Shown here: positions 1 through 10,904 of the stretch, piece by piece
How positions within the stretch are numbered: the first letter of the stretch is position 1
Layout of the letters: each line of letters opens with the position of its first letter
Origin: Liriodendron chinense
Taxonomy: Eukaryota > Streptophyta > Magnoliopsida > Magnoliales > Magnoliaceae
Assembly (NCBI GenBank): GCA_003013855.2
Contig: ML058588.1
Coordinates: 1,612,001 to 1,676,000, forward strand
Direction of reading: 5' to 3'
DNA length: 64,000 nt
Translations under genes and position numbers: made by a program
The notes under the pieces: generated by a model
What the model was told of the DNA's origin: nothing
Seen by the model: the letters and a program-made list of their open reading frames with translations, nothing else
Databases searched by the model: none

Positions 1-1064
1 ACACGACAAGCTTGTCTTCCATTGATAAGACAAAACACAACTGCAACAATTCAAATCCAACGGACATGTGTTGCTGACTCGACAAATATATTACTGTCAT
101 CTTTTGGGATAAACAAATATATCAGAGTCCTTATTTGGGACAGGCATGTTCGATATTCGTCGTACTTTTTTTTTTTTTTAATGGGTTAGTTCACACCACA
201 ATGTTCTATATTCGTCGTACTTGATAAACCGTCTGAATTGCTAACATGCGGTCTGGTTCTCTCTAACACGTGTACCATTAGAGTTTGGGAGATTGTCATG
301 AGAGATGAGAGGGAAAGTAGCTGTTTTGTTATATATGACGTGAAAAAAACGTGGAGAGAGAATGAATGAAAGAATTTTTTGCATGTAGAGCTGAAATTGT
401 TTGAGCAATCCTAACCATTCATTTCACACTTATAATTGCAATAAAATGATTGGAGTATTTTATTTTTTAACTGTCCAACAAATGTCTACTATTCTCATAC
501 TAGATAATTAAATAAGTGTAATTTTTGTCCATAATTTATCTAAACTGGGACCCATAATTTGGGCTGTCTAAATTGACTTGCATGCGACGTGTGCTATTCA
601 TGTATCCGTCTGTGTGACGTGTTGAAAGAGAGAAGGAAAAAAAAAAAAGGGGGCTTATTGATTAGGGTTTCAGTTTGTGGACATAAATGGTTTAGCGATC
701 ATGACTGTTGGTCCACTAGGCACCGCGTTTGGTGGACAAGGACGTGGTTTGGCTAGTGGTCAGCTAGCTGCAAAGCCCTGGCCCCATGATGTATGCTTTT
801 TATCCACCCGTTCATACATTTTGACAGACTATTTTAGGGCATGAGCCAAAAAATAAGTTAGATCCAAATCTTGCGTGGAGCACACCACAGTGGGTATTGA
901 ATGCTTACCATTGAAAACTTTTTCGAGGGCCATTGAAGTTTTTGATCAATCTGATATTTGTGTTGTACCTGGCCAGTGAGACCGTATCAACAGATTGGAT
1001 GGAAAATGAACATTACAATGGGTCCTAAGAAGTTTTAATGGTGCATGCTCAACCAACCCCGTTT
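1..1064. repeat. Segmental duplication, copy 1
   Basis: This block is repeated at 5470-6549 in the same orientation with high similarity, from the first base of the window (so it probably extends further left). The copies differ by indels: an A-rich stretch near 626-655 is absent from copy 2, and copy 2 has about 45 extra bases near 5663-5710. No coding potential is seen; the short open frame at 946-1128 has no family signature. The right part (about 780-1064) is a piece of the dispersed foldback repeat. Confidence 0.85.
780..1064. repeat. Foldback-type repeat, partial
   Basis: It shows the left arm and centre of a repeat whose signature is 'ATTTTAGGGCATGAGCC', then a tract like 'GTGGACCACACCACAG', then a loop with 'TTGGATGGAAAATGAACAT'. 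The right arm, present in the duplicate at 6262-6628, is missing here. The repeat is non-coding and resembles a MITE or foldback element; the superfamily is not assigned. Confidence 0.6.
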
Positions 1065-1569
1065 GTTGGACCGATGCCTGTCCGCGTGCAGACAGGCATG
1101 CCAACGTGGAACATGTGTGCTTGATCATATCCTTTTCTGAACTGGGATAAAATGTTTAAAGCAGGCTGTTTCACAGGTCAGGTGGATCACATTACCTCAA
1201 ACAAATAGACGGCTAAAAAAATCCTAAACATTAATTTACCTTGTATATTCAGGCCCGCTCGAGTAATAAAACTGCCTTGCATATGAGAGAATTAAAAAAA
1301 AAAAAAAAAAGTAGTCTATCCAACCAGATGTAAAGCTGAGATCTCACACAGGCGTAACTGTGATAGGCAGGTCTCCACGGACGCGTGGAATTAACAAATC
1401 TCTACTATTATTACATTACAAGATATTGGGGTAGGATCTTGCACCATACGTCACTTAAAGTGAAAATTCATGCCTATTCAAAATTCTGCCCTCAACTTTT
1501 CTCGACAGTGGTTAGGAAAGCCATCACTATCAGGTAGATGGTGAGAGATTTGGAAGCCGATTGCCTCGT
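1065..1569. other. Non-coding stretch without recognised features
   Basis: Low-complexity A tract near 1292-1310 and otherwise AT-rich sequence. I see no gene, RNA or terminal repeats. Confidence 0.5.
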
Positions 1570-1835
1570 GACCTGACTCTGTGGGGCCCACAGTCATGTA
1601 TGTGTTCTATCCACACCATTCATCTGTTTTACCAGCTCTTTTAAGGTATGAACCAAAAATGAGGCAGATTCAACACTTGAGTGGATCACATATTGAAAAC
1701 AGTAGGAACTTAACACCTATCTCTTGAAAACTTCTTGGGAACCATAGAAATTTTAGATCAAACTAATATTTGTGTTTTTTCTCCATCCAAGTCTATTTGA
1801 CCTGATGAACCAGTTGGATGGCAAATATGTTGTGT
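1570..1835. repeat. Foldback-type repeat, partial
   Basis: It starts with the typical 'TGGGGCCCACAGTCATGTATGTG' type edge, followed by 'AAAATGAGGCAGATTCAA' and the loop ending 'GTTGGATGGCAAATATG'. It is a left arm plus loop, diverged; the right arm is not recognisable. Confidence 0.55.
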
Positions 1836-2115
1836 CATACCCAAAGGCTAATTTAAAAAATTCCGCCCCCCTCCTAACTGATGTGGGACAAACCAACAAT
1901 TTCCCTCCCCAAAGCTGAAGTTGGGGTGTGCAATACACATGCATGAGGGCGTCCCCCTCCTCGCCTACGTGGGCCTAGAGTATTGCTAAGGCAGATAACC
2001 TTGGCTTTAATACCACTATTGTTGGGATATGAGTGATCGAGCTCACAACAGAAGCGAGAGCAACAAAATAAACATCATGGTGGGCCCTAGAAAGGTTCCA
2101 ATAGTGGCCGTCATT

Positions 2116-2720
2116 TGTTAGGATAGGAGGGTCAGCAGCGGAAGCAAAGCCGAATACACAGTAGCAAATTGAATCAAACAAGCAACACAATGCAATTACA
2201 ATGCAAACAACCAACCACACATAGACAATCTGAATTTAATATGGAAAAATCCCTCATGAGTAAAAAAACCACGGCATAAAGCGACACCAATTCACTATAA
2301 TATCAGAATTTACAAGAGATGGAACCCAAAACCCAAGATCACAAGCCCACAAGAGAAATCTCAATCTTTCTAAAAAAGAAAATCCTATTCTCAAGCTCTT
2401 CCTCTCACCCAGAACCTCTCTCAATCACCTTTCCCATCTACGATGCCTCTAATCTCATAATACATCTCCTTAAATAGAAGAAACTGAGAATAGAAACTCT
2501 TTGCGCAAAACCGCGCAAGAAACACAACCCAAATAGGAAACCTGTCGACCGGTCAGAGCTCACCGTCGACCGGCTGACGGCTCCAATCGACCCGTCGACA
2601 ATGCCCAAAATTAGTCCAGCGTGCTGTTGTCTCGATCTTCACCGTGACTGACCAGTCGGCCGACTGGTCAACCGATCGGTGGCCTCTGTGCAATGAGATT
2701 TTAGGCATCCATTTCTAACA
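2116..2720 (-). mobile_element. Solo LTR (605 bp), copy A
   Basis: The sequence begins TGTTAGGATA and ends TTTCTAACA, and is flanked by the 5-bp target-site duplication TCATT (2111-2115 and 2721-2725). Read on the - strand it has TG...CA ends, a palindrome cluster (2540-2690) and a TATA-like box (complement of 2468-2480), so it is a - strand LTR with no internal region. It resembles the LTRs of the element at 33040-35769 (shared 'AATCAAACAAG' and 'AAAAACCACGGCA' stretches). It sits in a foldback repeat: the flanks 2070-2115 and 2726-2835 read as one continuous repeat once the LTR is removed. Confidence 0.88.
2540..2690. repeat. Palindrome cluster in U3 of solo LTR A
   Basis: Several GTCGACCGG, CGACCGGCTGACGG, CAGTCGGCCGACTGG and CCGATCGG cores lie close together. 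On the - strand they lie upstream of the TATA-like box at 2468-2480, that is in U3. Comparable clusters occur in most other LTR families of this window. No function is shown by sequence. Confidence 0.7.
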
Positions 2721-3255
2721 TCATTATCCCGGTTGTTTCCTATGATGTGGTCCACTTGAGCTTTGGACCTCCCTCATTTTGGACTCATGTCCTAAAATGA
2801 GTTGGCAAAACAGATGGACAGTGTGAATAAAGTAATGTCTCGGCCATTTGCATAATGAGAAATGTTAATGTGATTTGTGCTAATTAGATATTAGAAATGA
2901 TACACTTGTTTTGCAATAAATAATCCTCATTTAATACACGTCACTAGCCACAAAACTAAAAAATGCAAACAAGTTGCATACGGATGAAAAAAATGAAAAA
3001 AAAAAAATGAAGACCATGATAATGAAAGATAAAAAAATTGTCAGTTTGTAGAGGTGGGACCGTGGTTTAGTGATTCACACCATTGATGTGATAGGTTCCA
3101 TGAACGTTTTGTGAAGATGGCCCATGTTGAGAATCGGACTGTTAACAACAGGATTGTCCAATCCCAGCCATAGTTCAAAAACTCGAAGCTTGACTCGATG
3201 TCTAGCTGGGTCAGGTGGGTCAGGTCAACTTGAAGGCTTCACCAAGTCTCTTCTA

Positions 3256-4385
3256 GGTTAGGTGGCCATCATTTGTTAGGATAGGAGGGCCGACAGCGGA
3301 AGCAAAGCCGAACACACATCAACAAATTAAATCAAACAAGCAACACAATGCAATTACAATGCATACAACCAACCACACATAGACAATATGAATTTAATGT
3401 GGAAAAACCTCTCACGGGTAAAAAACCACGGCACAAAGCGACACCAATCTACTATGATATCAGAATTTACAAGAGATAGAACCCAAAACCCAAGATCACA
3501 AGCCCACAAGAGAAATCTTAAGCTTTCCTAAGAAGAAAACACTATTCTCAAGCTCTTCCTCTCACCCAGAACCTCTCTCAATCACATTTTCCGTCTACGA
3601 TGCCTCTAATCTCATAATACATATCCTTAAATAAAAGAAAATCGAGAATAGAAACTCTTTGCGCAGAACCGCACAAGAAACACAACCCAACTAGGAAACC
3701 TGTCGATTGGTCAGAGCTCATCGTCGACCGGCCGACGGCTCCTACCAACCCGTCGACAATGCCTAAAATTAGTCCAACGTGCTGCTATCTCGATCTTCAT
3801 CGTGACTGACCGGTCGGCTGAACGGTCAACCGATCGGTGGCCTCTGTGAAATGAGATTTTAGGTGTCCGTTTCTAACATCATTATCCTGATTGTTTCCTA
3901 TGGTGTGGTCCACTTGAGCTTTCGACCTCCCTCATTTTGGACTCATGCCCTAAAATGAGTTGGCAAAACAGATGGACTGTGTGAATAAAGTAATGTCTCG
4001 GCCATTTGCATAATGAGAAATGTTAATGTGATTTACACTAATTAGATATTAGAAATGGTACACTTAATTTGCAATAGGTAATCCTCATTTAATACACGTC
4101 ACTAGTCACATAACTAAAAAATGCAAACAAGGTGCGAATGGATGAAAAAAAATAAAGACCATGATAATGAAAGATAAAAAATTGTCAGTTTGTAGAGGTG
4201 CACCGCGGTTTAGTGATTCACACCATTGATGTGCTAGGTTCCATGATGGTTTTGTGAAGATGGCCCATTTTGGGAGTAGGACTGTTAACAACAGGATTTT
4301 CCAATCCCAGCCATAGATCAAAAACTCAGAGCTTGACTCGAGCGGGGTCAGGTGGGTCAGGTCAACTTGAAGGCTTCACCAAGTC
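3256..4385. repeat. Tandem segmental duplication, unit 2
   Basis: Second unit of the tandem duplication, matching about 2104-3255 throughout with scattered substitutions. The join lies near 3255, where 'TCTCTTCTAGGTTA' passes into 'GGTGGCCATCATT'. No genes; the - strand open frame at 4106-4321 is not conserved in unit 1. Confidence 0.8.
3274..3878 (-). mobile_element. Solo LTR (605 bp), copy B
   Basis: Copy of the LTR at 2116-2720 with the same length, TGTTAGGATA start, TTCTAACA end and the same TCATT duplications (3269-3273 and 3879-3883). It arose by segmental duplication rather than by independent insertion. The U3 palindromes have decayed more here (for example near 3700-3840). Confidence 0.87.
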
Positions 4386-4389
4386 TCTA

Positions 4390-5469
4390 ACCTTCTCTAT
4401 TTAATATTTCAGTACTTAATTTATACTACTTAATCCAAATATAAAAATGTCCAAACGTACAAGCAACTTGAAATACCCAAAACAACCTACAAATGTGGGA
4501 GGGTCCTTTCTCATTCTTCTGTGGTAGACTCACAGTCTGTGTGTATTAATCGCACTGAAGGTTTTTTTTTTTTTTTTTTTTTTTTTGGAGCGAACAGATA
4601 CTTGTGATGGTTCAGGGTCGTACACTCATCAAGTGACCCACATGGACCGTTGGACATTTTACCAACCATCCATTTTTGGTCATACAAGTGTGCTCTGCTT
4701 AACCCGCGGATTGATATTATCTTTTGATGCAAGGCATGTTCGCTTGTATATAACCTGATGAATGGTCCAGGTCACCAACAGGTGTGCCATCCTACGGTTG
4801 GAACAAGGCCCTGCATGGTGACTATCATATACAGCCCTGCATTCTTCTAACCAAAGAATGTCCTCCAACAGCCTCTATGATCCACGAAATGGTCATCATG
4901 AAACTCGTAATCCCTGGCATCCTTATCAAGACTTTTCTTTGGACGAGTGCCATTGGATCCACGAATTCAAGCTCAAATTGTAAAGAAACATATATGGGTT
5001 GGTCAAATCTCAACATCTATGGCCTACCTAACATTTCAATTTGAACATAAGTGATCTAAACCGCTGGTTTTAAAACTAAGAAAATATACTCATCTACGTC
5101 CACCCGTTGAAAAACTCGGCCAAATTCTTGTCTGCTGATGTTATTATTATTATTTTTAGATATTATTTAATAATTAAAAGATTCAGTAACTCGGATTGAC
5201 TCATTCAGTCCTAAGTTGTGTTGTGACTTGCACAATTCAGGGCTGAATCAGCCCGACTTGCCTGGGGTTCGACCAGTCCTGGCATCGACCCGGATTGAGC
5301 CCACTGAGTCCAAGTTGACCCGTTTGAGTCACACCCAACTCACACGATCAGTTTTAAAATCATGCCTACATTTGCATGCAAGGTACACCATCTGCACGCC
5401 CACCACACATGACCGTGCTCATCATCAATGGTACACATGTCAATATCTGAGCCATTCATCAAGTAGTGA
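4390..5469. other. Non-coding spacer, no recognised element
   Basis: It contains a 25-base T tract (4562-4586) and AT-rich sequence. Open frames here (for example 4784-5044 on + and 4825-5016 on -) overlap each other and show no domain signature. Around 5180-5350 there is a run of ACTCGG/GACTC-like words without a clear repeat unit. Confidence 0.5.
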
Positions 5470-6549
5470 ACACGACAAGCTTGTCTTCCGTTGATAAGAC
5501 AAAACACAACTGCAACAATTCAAATTCAACGGACATGTGTTACTGACTCGACAAATATATTACTGTCATCTTTTGGTATAAACAAATATATCAGAGTCCT
5601 TATTTGGGACACGGCATGTTCGATATTCATCGTGCTTTTTTATTTTTTTTAATGAGTTAGTTCACACACCCCATTGTTGGTACACCCACCCGCCCGTTAG
5701 TCACATCACGATGTTCAATATTCATCGTGCTTGATAAACGGTATGGATTGCTAACATGCGGTCTGGTTCTCTAACACGTGTACCATTAGAGTTTGGGAGA
5801 TTATCATGAGAGATGAGAGGGAAACTAACTGTTTTGTTATATATGACATGAAAAAACGTGGAGAGATGATTAATGAAAGAATTTTTTACATGTAAAGCTG
5901 AAATTGTTTGAGCAATCCTAACCATTCATTTCACACTTATAATTGAAATAAAATGAATGGAGTATTTTATTTTTTAACCGTCCAACAAATGTCTACTATT
6001 CCCATACTAGATAATCAAATAAGTGTAATTTTTGTCCATAATTTATCTAAATTGGGACCCATAATTTGGGCTGTCTAAATTGACTTGCATGCAACGTGTG
6101 CTATTCATGTATCCGCCTGTCTGACGTCAATTAGGGTTTCAATTTGTGGACATAAATGGTTTAGCGATCATGACGGTTGGTCCACTAGGCACCGCCTTTG
6201 GTGGGTAAGGACGCGGTTTGGCTAGTGGTCAGCTAGCTGGTGTCAAAGCCCTATGCCCATCATGATGCATGCTTTTTATCCACACTGTGATCATACATTT
6301 TGTCAGACTATTTTAGGGCATGAGCCAAAAAATAAGTTAGATCCATATCTTGCGTGGAGCACACCACAGTAAACAGTGGGAATTGAATGCTTACCATTGA
6401 AAACTTTTTGAGGGCCATTGAAGTTTTGGATCAATCTGGTATTTGTGCTGTACCTGGTTAGTGTGACCTTATCAACTGGTTGGATGGAAAATGAACATTA
6501 CAGTGGGTCCTAAGAAGTTTTAATGGTGTATGTTCAACCAACACCGTTT
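5470..6549. repeat. Segmental duplication, copy 2
   Basis: Direct duplicate of 1-1064. Its right end lies in a foldback repeat that continues to 6628. The two copies bracket the tandem LTR block and the 4390-5469 spacer. Confidence 0.85.
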
Positions 6550-6628
6550 TCTATGATGTGGTCCATGTGAGATTTGGATCTGCCTCACTTTTGGGCTCAT
6601 GCCCTAAAACGAGAGCTGACAAATGATG
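6262..6628. repeat. Foldback-type repeat, near-complete
   Basis: The left arm ('TTTTAGGGCATGAGCC', GATCCA, ACACCACAG) is matched in inverted order by the right arm (TGATGTGGTCCA, GGATCTGCCTCA, 'GGGCTCATGCCCTAAAA'), giving arms of about 130 bp around a loop of about 100 bp. The copia element at 6629 inserted at its right end. Confidence 0.7.
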
Positions 6629-7177
6629 TGTTGCGCAGCAAGCCAACAACGCCGGTGAACCGAGATCCAATCTCCGGTCTCACCCACAAACGATAAACAG
6701 GAAGAAAATAATAGCTAGAAAAGAATCACACAAACCAACAATCCACAAGACAGAGATTTACGTGGAAAAACCCCAACAAGGGTAAAAAACTACGGGTGCA
6801 AACTTTACTATGAAGAAAGAACGAAGTTACAAGCAATACACTTAGCTTCTCCTATGCTCCCATGCATAGAGATGGCCCTTTTGCTAATCCTCTCGTCTTT
6901 TTCTCACCTTGGACGTATAGAAGCCCTAATCCCCATGTCTAATCCCGGTTTACACCCCTTTATATAGTAAACCCCGCAATTAGAACATAAAATAGGAAAC
7001 CCGCACATTAAGCCCGTGGCCGGTCGGGCGCCCGGTCACTTTGACCATCGGGCGCCCGGTCAATGCAAAAAATGTCCAGCAACAAAAGCATAAAACAGAT
7101 GAATATCGGGCGCCCGGTCACTTTGACAGTCCGGGCGCCCGACCAAACTCAGTGGAGTTCTGTCTCCACACTCAACA
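6629..7177 (-). repeat. 3' LTR of - strand copia element (549 bp)
   Basis: On the - strand it begins TGTTGAGTGTGGAGACAG and ends CTGCGCAACA. It carries four GGGCGCCCG palindromes in two pairs (7018-7145), against eight in four pairs in the sister LTR at 17590-18302. The 164-bp length difference equals about two 82-84 bp units. Confidence 0.9.
7018..7145. repeat. GGGCGCCCG palindrome pairs, two units
   Basis: Four near-identical cores (near 7024, 7048, 7107 and 7131) are arranged as two pairs, each pair about 24 bp apart. They lie in U3, upstream of the LTR TATA box in the element's own orientation. Confidence 0.8.
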
Positions 7178-7248
7178 ATCTCCCACTTGGAGACATTCAC
7201 CACCTGATCCTTCGTCTTCTACATCCGGAGTGCACCACCTCCTAGTCT

Positions 7249-8490
7249 TCAAGCCTGAAGACCAACCAAAGCTGAGTAGAGCTTCAGCTTCTCTCGTGTG
7301 ACCGTCTTGGTCAACATATCTGCAGGATTCTCACTTGTATGAATCTTCTCCAAAGCAATCGATTCATCTTCCAATAACGAACGTATGAAGTGATATCTGA
7401 TGTCAATATGCTTGGTCTTTGAATGAAAGGCTGAATTCTTAGCCAAGTGTATTGCACTTTGACTGTCACTGTACAGCTTGCAATCTGCTTGCTTCTTCCC
7501 TAACTCTTCCATAAAACCTTGCATCCACACCATCTCCTTGCACGCTTCTGTAGCTGCAACATATTCTGCTTCCATTGTACTGATGGATATTATCTTCTGT
7601 AACTGAGAAATCCAACTGACTGCAGCACTACCCAGGGTAAAGACATACCCTGTAGTGCTCCTTCTGCTATCGATATCTCCTGCCAAATCTGAATCGACGT
7701 AGCCTTGTAGCTTGATTTCCGATCCTCCCTAACACAGCCCTACATCCACAGTACCTACCAGGTATCTGAGGATCCACCTCACAGTTTCCCAATGTTCCTT
7801 CCCGGGGTTGTTCATGTACCTGCTAAAAACTCCCACTGCATGAGCAATGTCTGGCCTCGTGCTAACCATAGCATACATGAGGCTCCCTATGGCTGACGCA
7901 TAAGGGACTTTAGCCATGTAGTCCCGTTCCTCCTGCGTCTTAGCTCCTTGCTCCTTAGAAAGCTTGAAGTGGTTGGCTAATGGAGTGCTAACCGGCTTAG
8001 CACCTCCCATGCTGAATCGATCAAGTACCTTGGCTATGTACTCTGCCTGTGACAAAACCAGCTTCTTGTTTTTCCTGTCACGCTTTATCCTCATGCTTAA
8101 GATTTGTTTTGCAGCTCCTAAATCCTTCATGGCAAACTCTCTAGACAGTTGTCTTTTGGGATCTGAGATGTCCTTCATGCTTGATCCGGCCACAAGCATA
8201 TCATCAACATATAGAAGAAGAATGATATACGACGTATCAAACTTCTTCAAGTAACAACAGTGGTCTGCATGACATCTCCTATATCCGTTTCCCGACATGA
8301 AATTGTCGAACTTCTTGTACCACTGCCTTGGGGCCTGCTTCAGACCATATAGACTCTTCTTCAGTCTACACACCTTGTTCTCCTTTCCTGATGCCACGTA
8401 TCCTATCAGCTGATGCATATATATCTTCTTCAAGGTCTCCATGAAGAAAGGCTGTCTTAACATCTAGCTGCTCTAGATGTAAGTCCTCTG
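7249..8490 (-). pseudogene. copia reverse transcriptase (C part) and RNase H
   Basis: The - strand frame shows the RT active-site motif YVDD within 'LLYVDDMLVAGSS', the 'YGLKQAPRQWYKK' block and then RNase H landmarks (EAEYVAATEACKE, DSQSAIHLA, HIDIRYHFIR). One nonsense codon (TAT to TAG near 7728) separates RT from RNase H without a frame change. The N-terminal RT part lies at 10654-10904, beyond the inserted solo LTR. The enzyme would copy element RNA into DNA in the virus-like particle; this copy cannot make it. Confidence 0.9.
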
Positions 8491-8754
8491 TAGCCTGTTG
8501 AGCTCTTAATTGTGCATATTCTAGCCCCAATTCATCACTCATTGTGCGAGGTTTGCATGGTATATAGACAAATCTAATGTATGTTTTGTGATTGCAGGTT
8601 TGAGAGTGAACTCCGCCAAATTGATGATGGAAAGAGCTGATTTAGAACCTTGGATGAAGACCCAAGGAGGGCTGAAGGAAGAAGGAAGCAAAGAAAGAAG
8701 CAAGGAAAGAAGAAAATAGAAGAAAGAAAGGAAGAAAACAAGAAGAAAAAGAGA

Positions 8755-8940
8755 CCGACCGGTCTTGACCGGTCGGCCAGGGAAGCCAGACCGGTCTAGA
8801 CTGGTCAGCTATGCACGCTGGAAGGTAGCTGAACAAGCCCGACAGGTCTTGACCGGTCGGTCATGCTTGCTGGAGTAATGCCAAAGAAGGCCAGACCGGT
8901 CGTGACCGGTCGGCCAGCCCTGTCCGACCGGTCGGCCATG
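8755..8940. repeat. ACCGGTC palindrome array in solo LTR
   Basis: GACCGGTCTTGACCGGTCGG-like units are repeated several times with degenerate spacers. They are located in U3, about 0.8 kb upstream of the TATA box at 9715. The unit is the same as in the Athila LTRs at 52399-52686 and 60727-60990. Confidence 0.8.
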
Positions 8941-9714
8941 AAAATTCTGAGTTGCAGATTGCAGACAGCAGGCCATTCCCGTTTCTGACTTTTCAGACCA
9001 ATTTTCTCGGCCGATCTTGATGATATTTGGAAATCCAACACATCCATGTCGAAGAGGAGCTCGACGCCGAACTAACCCAAGTGGTTTCGTGTCGATCGGA
9101 GCTACAGATTGATCGTGGTGGCCAAAACAATACGAACTGTCCAGAAAGTTTCAGATTTCGCTACTCCTCTCTGGGCCGGTCCAGGTGGCCCATCATTGAT
9201 GATATGAAAGATCTACTTTGACATATTTTAGAACACATACATATATGAATAACCACAAAAGTTTCAGATCAAAAGGATGTGTGGTTTGATCGTACCGGTT
9301 GAAGAAAGATGGACCATCCAGAAAGATCCAACTGCACAGAGTTTATAAAAGCCCTAAGTGTTCTAATTTTCAGACCACTTTCTGGGATTGTTTTGGACAA
9401 TCTAATCCGTCTATCATGTAGAGGAGGAAGTTTTCTGCCAATGTTCAAAATTTGGGATCAATCCGACATTTGTACACTCCGGACCGTTGAAAGCAAGATG
9501 ACTGGTTCTGAAGGTACCCGAAGTGCGCGATTTTGAGAGGCGGTCGGTGATGAGATTGGTGGGCCCATTCAGAGGATAATCTTGAAATTCTAAATCATCT
9601 ATGAGGAATATCACATTACAAGGAAGCTATAAATCAATTTTGAAGGCAATCCAACCATTGGTTAAGCCGTACCAAGCGAAACAAATTCTGCTATGTTGCT
9701 GTACTATTGCTGCA

Positions 9715-9727
9715 CTATAAAAGGAGG
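9715..9727 (+). promoter_or_regulatory. LTR TATA box
   Basis: CTATAAAAGGAGG inside the solo LTR, placed as in the Athila LTRs (CTATAAAAGGACA). It marks the U3/R side of the LTR promoter. Confidence 0.6.
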
Positions 9728-10653
9728 TACTCTCTTCTATTCCGGGGCAACCAAGGACGTGGGGAGCAAGGAGTTCAAGTCATAGGAGGCTTCCTAGCCT
9801 CCTCCAGCTAGTTTTTCTTCATTTTCTTAGTTCTAGTTTTATTTTTAATATGCTTTTCATTAGCTAATCTCTTAGCTAGAGCTAAGAGGTGAACCTTATA
9901 GTTTTCTTAGATTGCTTAATTCGTTTTATTGGTTTTAAAGTTGGAATTCATGATTATGAACTATGGTTTGAAGTTTATACAAGCTTTAAATAGTTTTTCT
10001 TAGTCTTATGATGACTCATGGATGTTTGGGAGAATTACTTAAATTCTTAATTGGTTTGCATCAGTCTAGACCTGTATGATCCGAGGAATTGGAGTGCGCT
10101 CTAGTACTATGATCTTCATGTGGGGACTTCCTACCAAAGTTCTACTTTTCTGAATTTCTGTAATATGTATGGATTGTGCATGTGATTTGAATCAAGTTCA
10201 AATCATGATCTAGCCTTGTCTTGTGACAAGACTTGAGGATGGTTATGATTGTGAATTGAACCTTTTGGAATGGGGAATGACCTATGCAATTGAGCATGCT
10301 CAGCTCAGCCTACATTGAGTGAATCCTATGCATTGAACTTACATATGACAGATTGTTTGGTTTAACAGCTCTATCATCCGACTAGATAGATCTTAATATC
10401 GATTCTAGTTGAGAAAGTGAGAAACCATAGCGAATTATGCATCTAAGGAGAGCTATAAGTGGATCCTTGATGCTCTAGTTATCTTTCCATTATCAGATTT
10501 TCTATTTTATGTTAAAAATCAATTTCACAAACCTCTTTAATTCTAGTTATTAGGATAGTTTGAATTGTTTACTTCCTTCCATGTGGATCGACCTCGGTCT
10601 TACCGAGATTATTACTACATCGCAACCCTACACTTGGGGAAGCGAACATAGCC

Positions 10654-10904
10654 ACTATACTCAAGACCATGCGAATCATAGACATCTTCACCACAGGTGA
10701 AAATATTTCTATGAAATCGATACCTGCCATTTGTTGGAACCCTTTCACAACCAGTCTAGCCTTGTATCGTTTCGAACCATCGTGCTCCTCCTTCAGTCTG
10801 TAAACCCACTTGTTATGAAGAGCTTTCTTGCCCTTGGGTAGAGTGACTAGCTCTCACGTACGATTAGACTCAAGAGAGTCCATCTCATCTTCCATGGCTT
10901 GCTC
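10654..10904 (-). pseudogene. copia reverse transcriptase, N-terminal part
   Basis: Complement of the sequence encoding the NRTWELV, GKKALHNKWVYKL and KARLV landmarks, as seen in the sister copy at 16010-16260. It is separated from the rest of RT by the solo LTR at 8496-10648. A TGG codon changed to TGA near 10905 splits it from the integrase frame. Confidence 0.8.

Larger units (their letters stand above)
2104..3255. repeat. Tandem segmental duplication, unit 1
   Basis: This unit holds the solo LTR at 2116-2720, its target-site duplications and about 530 bp of right flank. It is repeated directly at about 3256-4385, including the same LTR, the same TCATT duplication and the same flank ending near 'GGCTTCACCAAGTCTCT'. 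Identical target sites mean the LTR inserted once and the whole block was then copied. Confidence 0.82.
8496..10648 (+). mobile_element. Solo LTR (2.15 kb), Athila-like, inside copia RT
   Basis: It starts TGTTGAGCTC and ends GAAGCGAACA, flanked by the 5-bp duplication TAGCC (8491-8495 and 10649-10653). Removing it restores copia RT sequence matching the sister element near 16270. Its last ~70 bp ('GGATCGACCTCGGTCTTACC', 'TACATCGCA', GCGAACA) match the end of the Athila-type LTRs at 52140 and 60468, so it belongs to a related, longer family. A TATA box (CTATAAAAGGAGG, 9715-9727) and upstream ACCGGTC palindromes are present. No internal region remains. Confidence 0.9.

Noticed and set aside
4784..5044. 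86-codon + strand open frame
   Set aside because: No start context, no domain, and an equally long antisense frame overlaps it.
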